Below are positions 62,389-64,000 of a stretch of DNA of 64,000 nucleotides, in pieces. The notes beneath the pieces are model-generated. The model was not told the origin of the DNA and did not search any database. It saw only the letters and a list, made by a program, of their open reading frames with translations. Within the stretch, counting starts at the first letter, position 1; every line of letters starts with the position of its first letter. The position numbers and the translations under genes are program-made. Source of the DNA: Prostheceraeus crozeri (lineage: Eukaryota > Platyhelminthes > Polycladida > Euryleptidae); NCBI GenBank assembly GCA_907163375.1, contig CAJQUW010011506.1, forward strand, positions 124,001 through 188,000, in the 5' to 3' direction.

Positions 62389-64000
62389 TCGATAAATCGC
62401 CAAGACAATGAAGAGCATATGCGCACATTGTTCGTCACATGCCGTAGGCGTTGAATCAATAATTAATTCCAAATTTGTGTTTGGGACAATATTCCTCGTC
62501 GGCCACCCAACAATTAGAATTATAATATGAAATCATACAAGAGGTCCAATGGCATCGCTTTTTTCCTCACTAATAAACTGAAAAGTTTTAACAACATCAT
62601 TTAAAATTGGCTTGCAACTTTATAAAGTGCACACTTCTTCCCGTCATATGCGAAGGAACTTATGTAGCGCAAAATCTGATGATGAAATTGCTGCAAATAA
62701 CAGCTCTTCAGCAGCTTTAATTTGACTTTCTACGGAAAATACAACTTCTAAGCTTGTTATTATAGAAAACTGCAATAATTTCGAACCGTTGAATTGCTGG
62801 GTTTTCAAAAAATGATTTCAGGAGATTCCTGGTCAAAGTGGCCCTGAAACTTGGTTTTGATGAAACATTCTCTTGGAGAGCCTTGGAATAAAATTTGCAT
62901 AACAGGAGCGTGCTAAGCAATATCTAAAGCTGAAGTTTCTTTTACAATTTCGGCAAAAAAGTCGATGGCCTCTGACAGAACATGGAGATGTGCCGAAATA
63001 GATATGCTTTCAACTTGTAAAGCCAATCAATATTACAACTAAAATGACAATAGAAGCAGAGTCCTTGGAAGTTGCTTAGAATGCACTAATCATTTACATT
63101 TCATTTCGAGGCTTTTCCTTGGAACAGTTTTAGCTAGAAATTTTTGATACCATTTTCTGTGAGGACATTAGACGTGATACCACTCCTGATGGTACCTTCA
63201 CTACACATCCAAAATCTGATATGCTGATTAAAAATTGAGAGGAGACTTGAATGAGGTTTTTATTGTGTATCCCTGTTCCACGTTGTCTCAGACTTAATTC
63301 TGTTTTCTTCCATCCAACTTAATCTTAATCTTATCATTATTCCTTATGTAACTTATCAGCCAGAAGCCAGCCCATCAGATCGCATCAGATTTCAATGAGC
63401 TTATCTGCATCAAGTAGTCGTTGAACATTGTTGCATAAGAGATAATATTCTGACATTTCTGGAAAATTAAGATTTTGATTATAAGAGGTGCGACTAGATA
63501 TTTAGTTTAGATGTGTATACCATCTGGTTCATTTACTTACCATGTCTTACTATAAAGAAGTGCTTACAACACCATAATGAATCATTTGTTAGAATTCGAC
63601 ATCTTTAATGCCATTTTCACTCGTGCTCGGGTACTGACTCAAAAAATGACGTTAATGAAATAGCAGCAAGACAGACATTTTGTAAGCAAATAAAAGTGAT
63701 AAGACTGAAAGAGACAGAAATCCGATCAATCTGCATACAGCTCTCTCAATGCACAATATGTATACTTTATACGGGTGCAGTAGAAAGAACATTCATTTTT
63801 GCAATGCTGCTTAGCAAAAGATCAGATGTGACAGAGACTGACAAAAATTCCGTGGCTATTGAAATTTGATGTCTGTGATCGGATGCTGCTATATTCGATA
63901 TGCAATAATTGGCAAGTTATAAATAGTTTCCCATTAAAATGCCGCTGTGTGACTCATCGAGAAATTCTCATGAGAACGCGAATTCTGAATCTGGATTTGG
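62389..64000. other. Presumed continuation of kinase intron 6, nothing recognised
   Basis: Unique AT-rich sequence with short frames only. The last 60 bases (63941-64000) are open in one frame (CDSSRNSHENANSESGFG) but no acceptor or homology supports an exon. Confidence 0.4.

Overview
The window is animal (metazoan) nuclear DNA: AT-rich, sparse in coding sequence, with GT-AG introns and many decayed transposons. I found no prokaryotic or organellar features, rRNA genes or CRISPR arrays. The species cannot be read from the sequence. The mix of LINEs encoding a restriction-like endonuclease, hAT-like and IS630/Tc1-like transposases and a tRNA-derived SINE would suit an aquatic invertebrate, but that is inference.

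The one gene I recognise with confidence is a TESK-family (LIMK/TESK group) protein kinase on the + strand. Six exons (26205-26582, 27840-27958, 32177-32225, 40906-41055, 42631-42707, 56102-56273) join in frame with consensus splice sites. They encode 307 residues from the N-terminus to just past the ADPxYL motif of the kinase domain. The C-terminal lobe and tail are missing and presumably lie beyond position 64000. The gene therefore spans more than 37 kb, and its introns carry most of the transposon debris.

Layout. 1-1530: relic of an IS630/Tc1-like transposase preceded by a RING-H2 domain, flanked by inverted AT-rich subrepeats. 1531-8349: mostly unique sequence, one SINE, and an interrupted 64-bp tandem array. 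8350-16430: a roughly 8-kb foldback-like element with 1.1-kb near-identical inverted arms, minisatellites inside the arms, segmental duplications, a hAT relic and a LINE reverse-transcriptase fragment. 16430-26200: mostly unique sequence with a small palindromic element, a 56-bp tandem array, a TA microsatellite and a pogo/Tigger-like non-autonomous transposon. 26205-56273: the kinase gene. Intron 2 shows nothing I recognise. Intron 3 holds a MITE candidate, a hAT-like transposase fragment, a SINE, the C-terminus of a retrotransposon polyprotein and a perfect 72-bp direct repeat. Intron 4 holds an element with 170-bp inverted ends. Intron 5 (13.4 kb) holds two small inverted-repeat elements and several minus-strand open segments with splice signals that may be exons of a nested antisense gene. 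56274-64000: start of intron 6, with a near-complete but broken RLE-type LINE on the minus strand and a SINE with an 18-bp target-site duplication.

Most listed open frames other than the kinase exons are mobile-element remains. The possible antisense exons are hypotheses and are marked as such.
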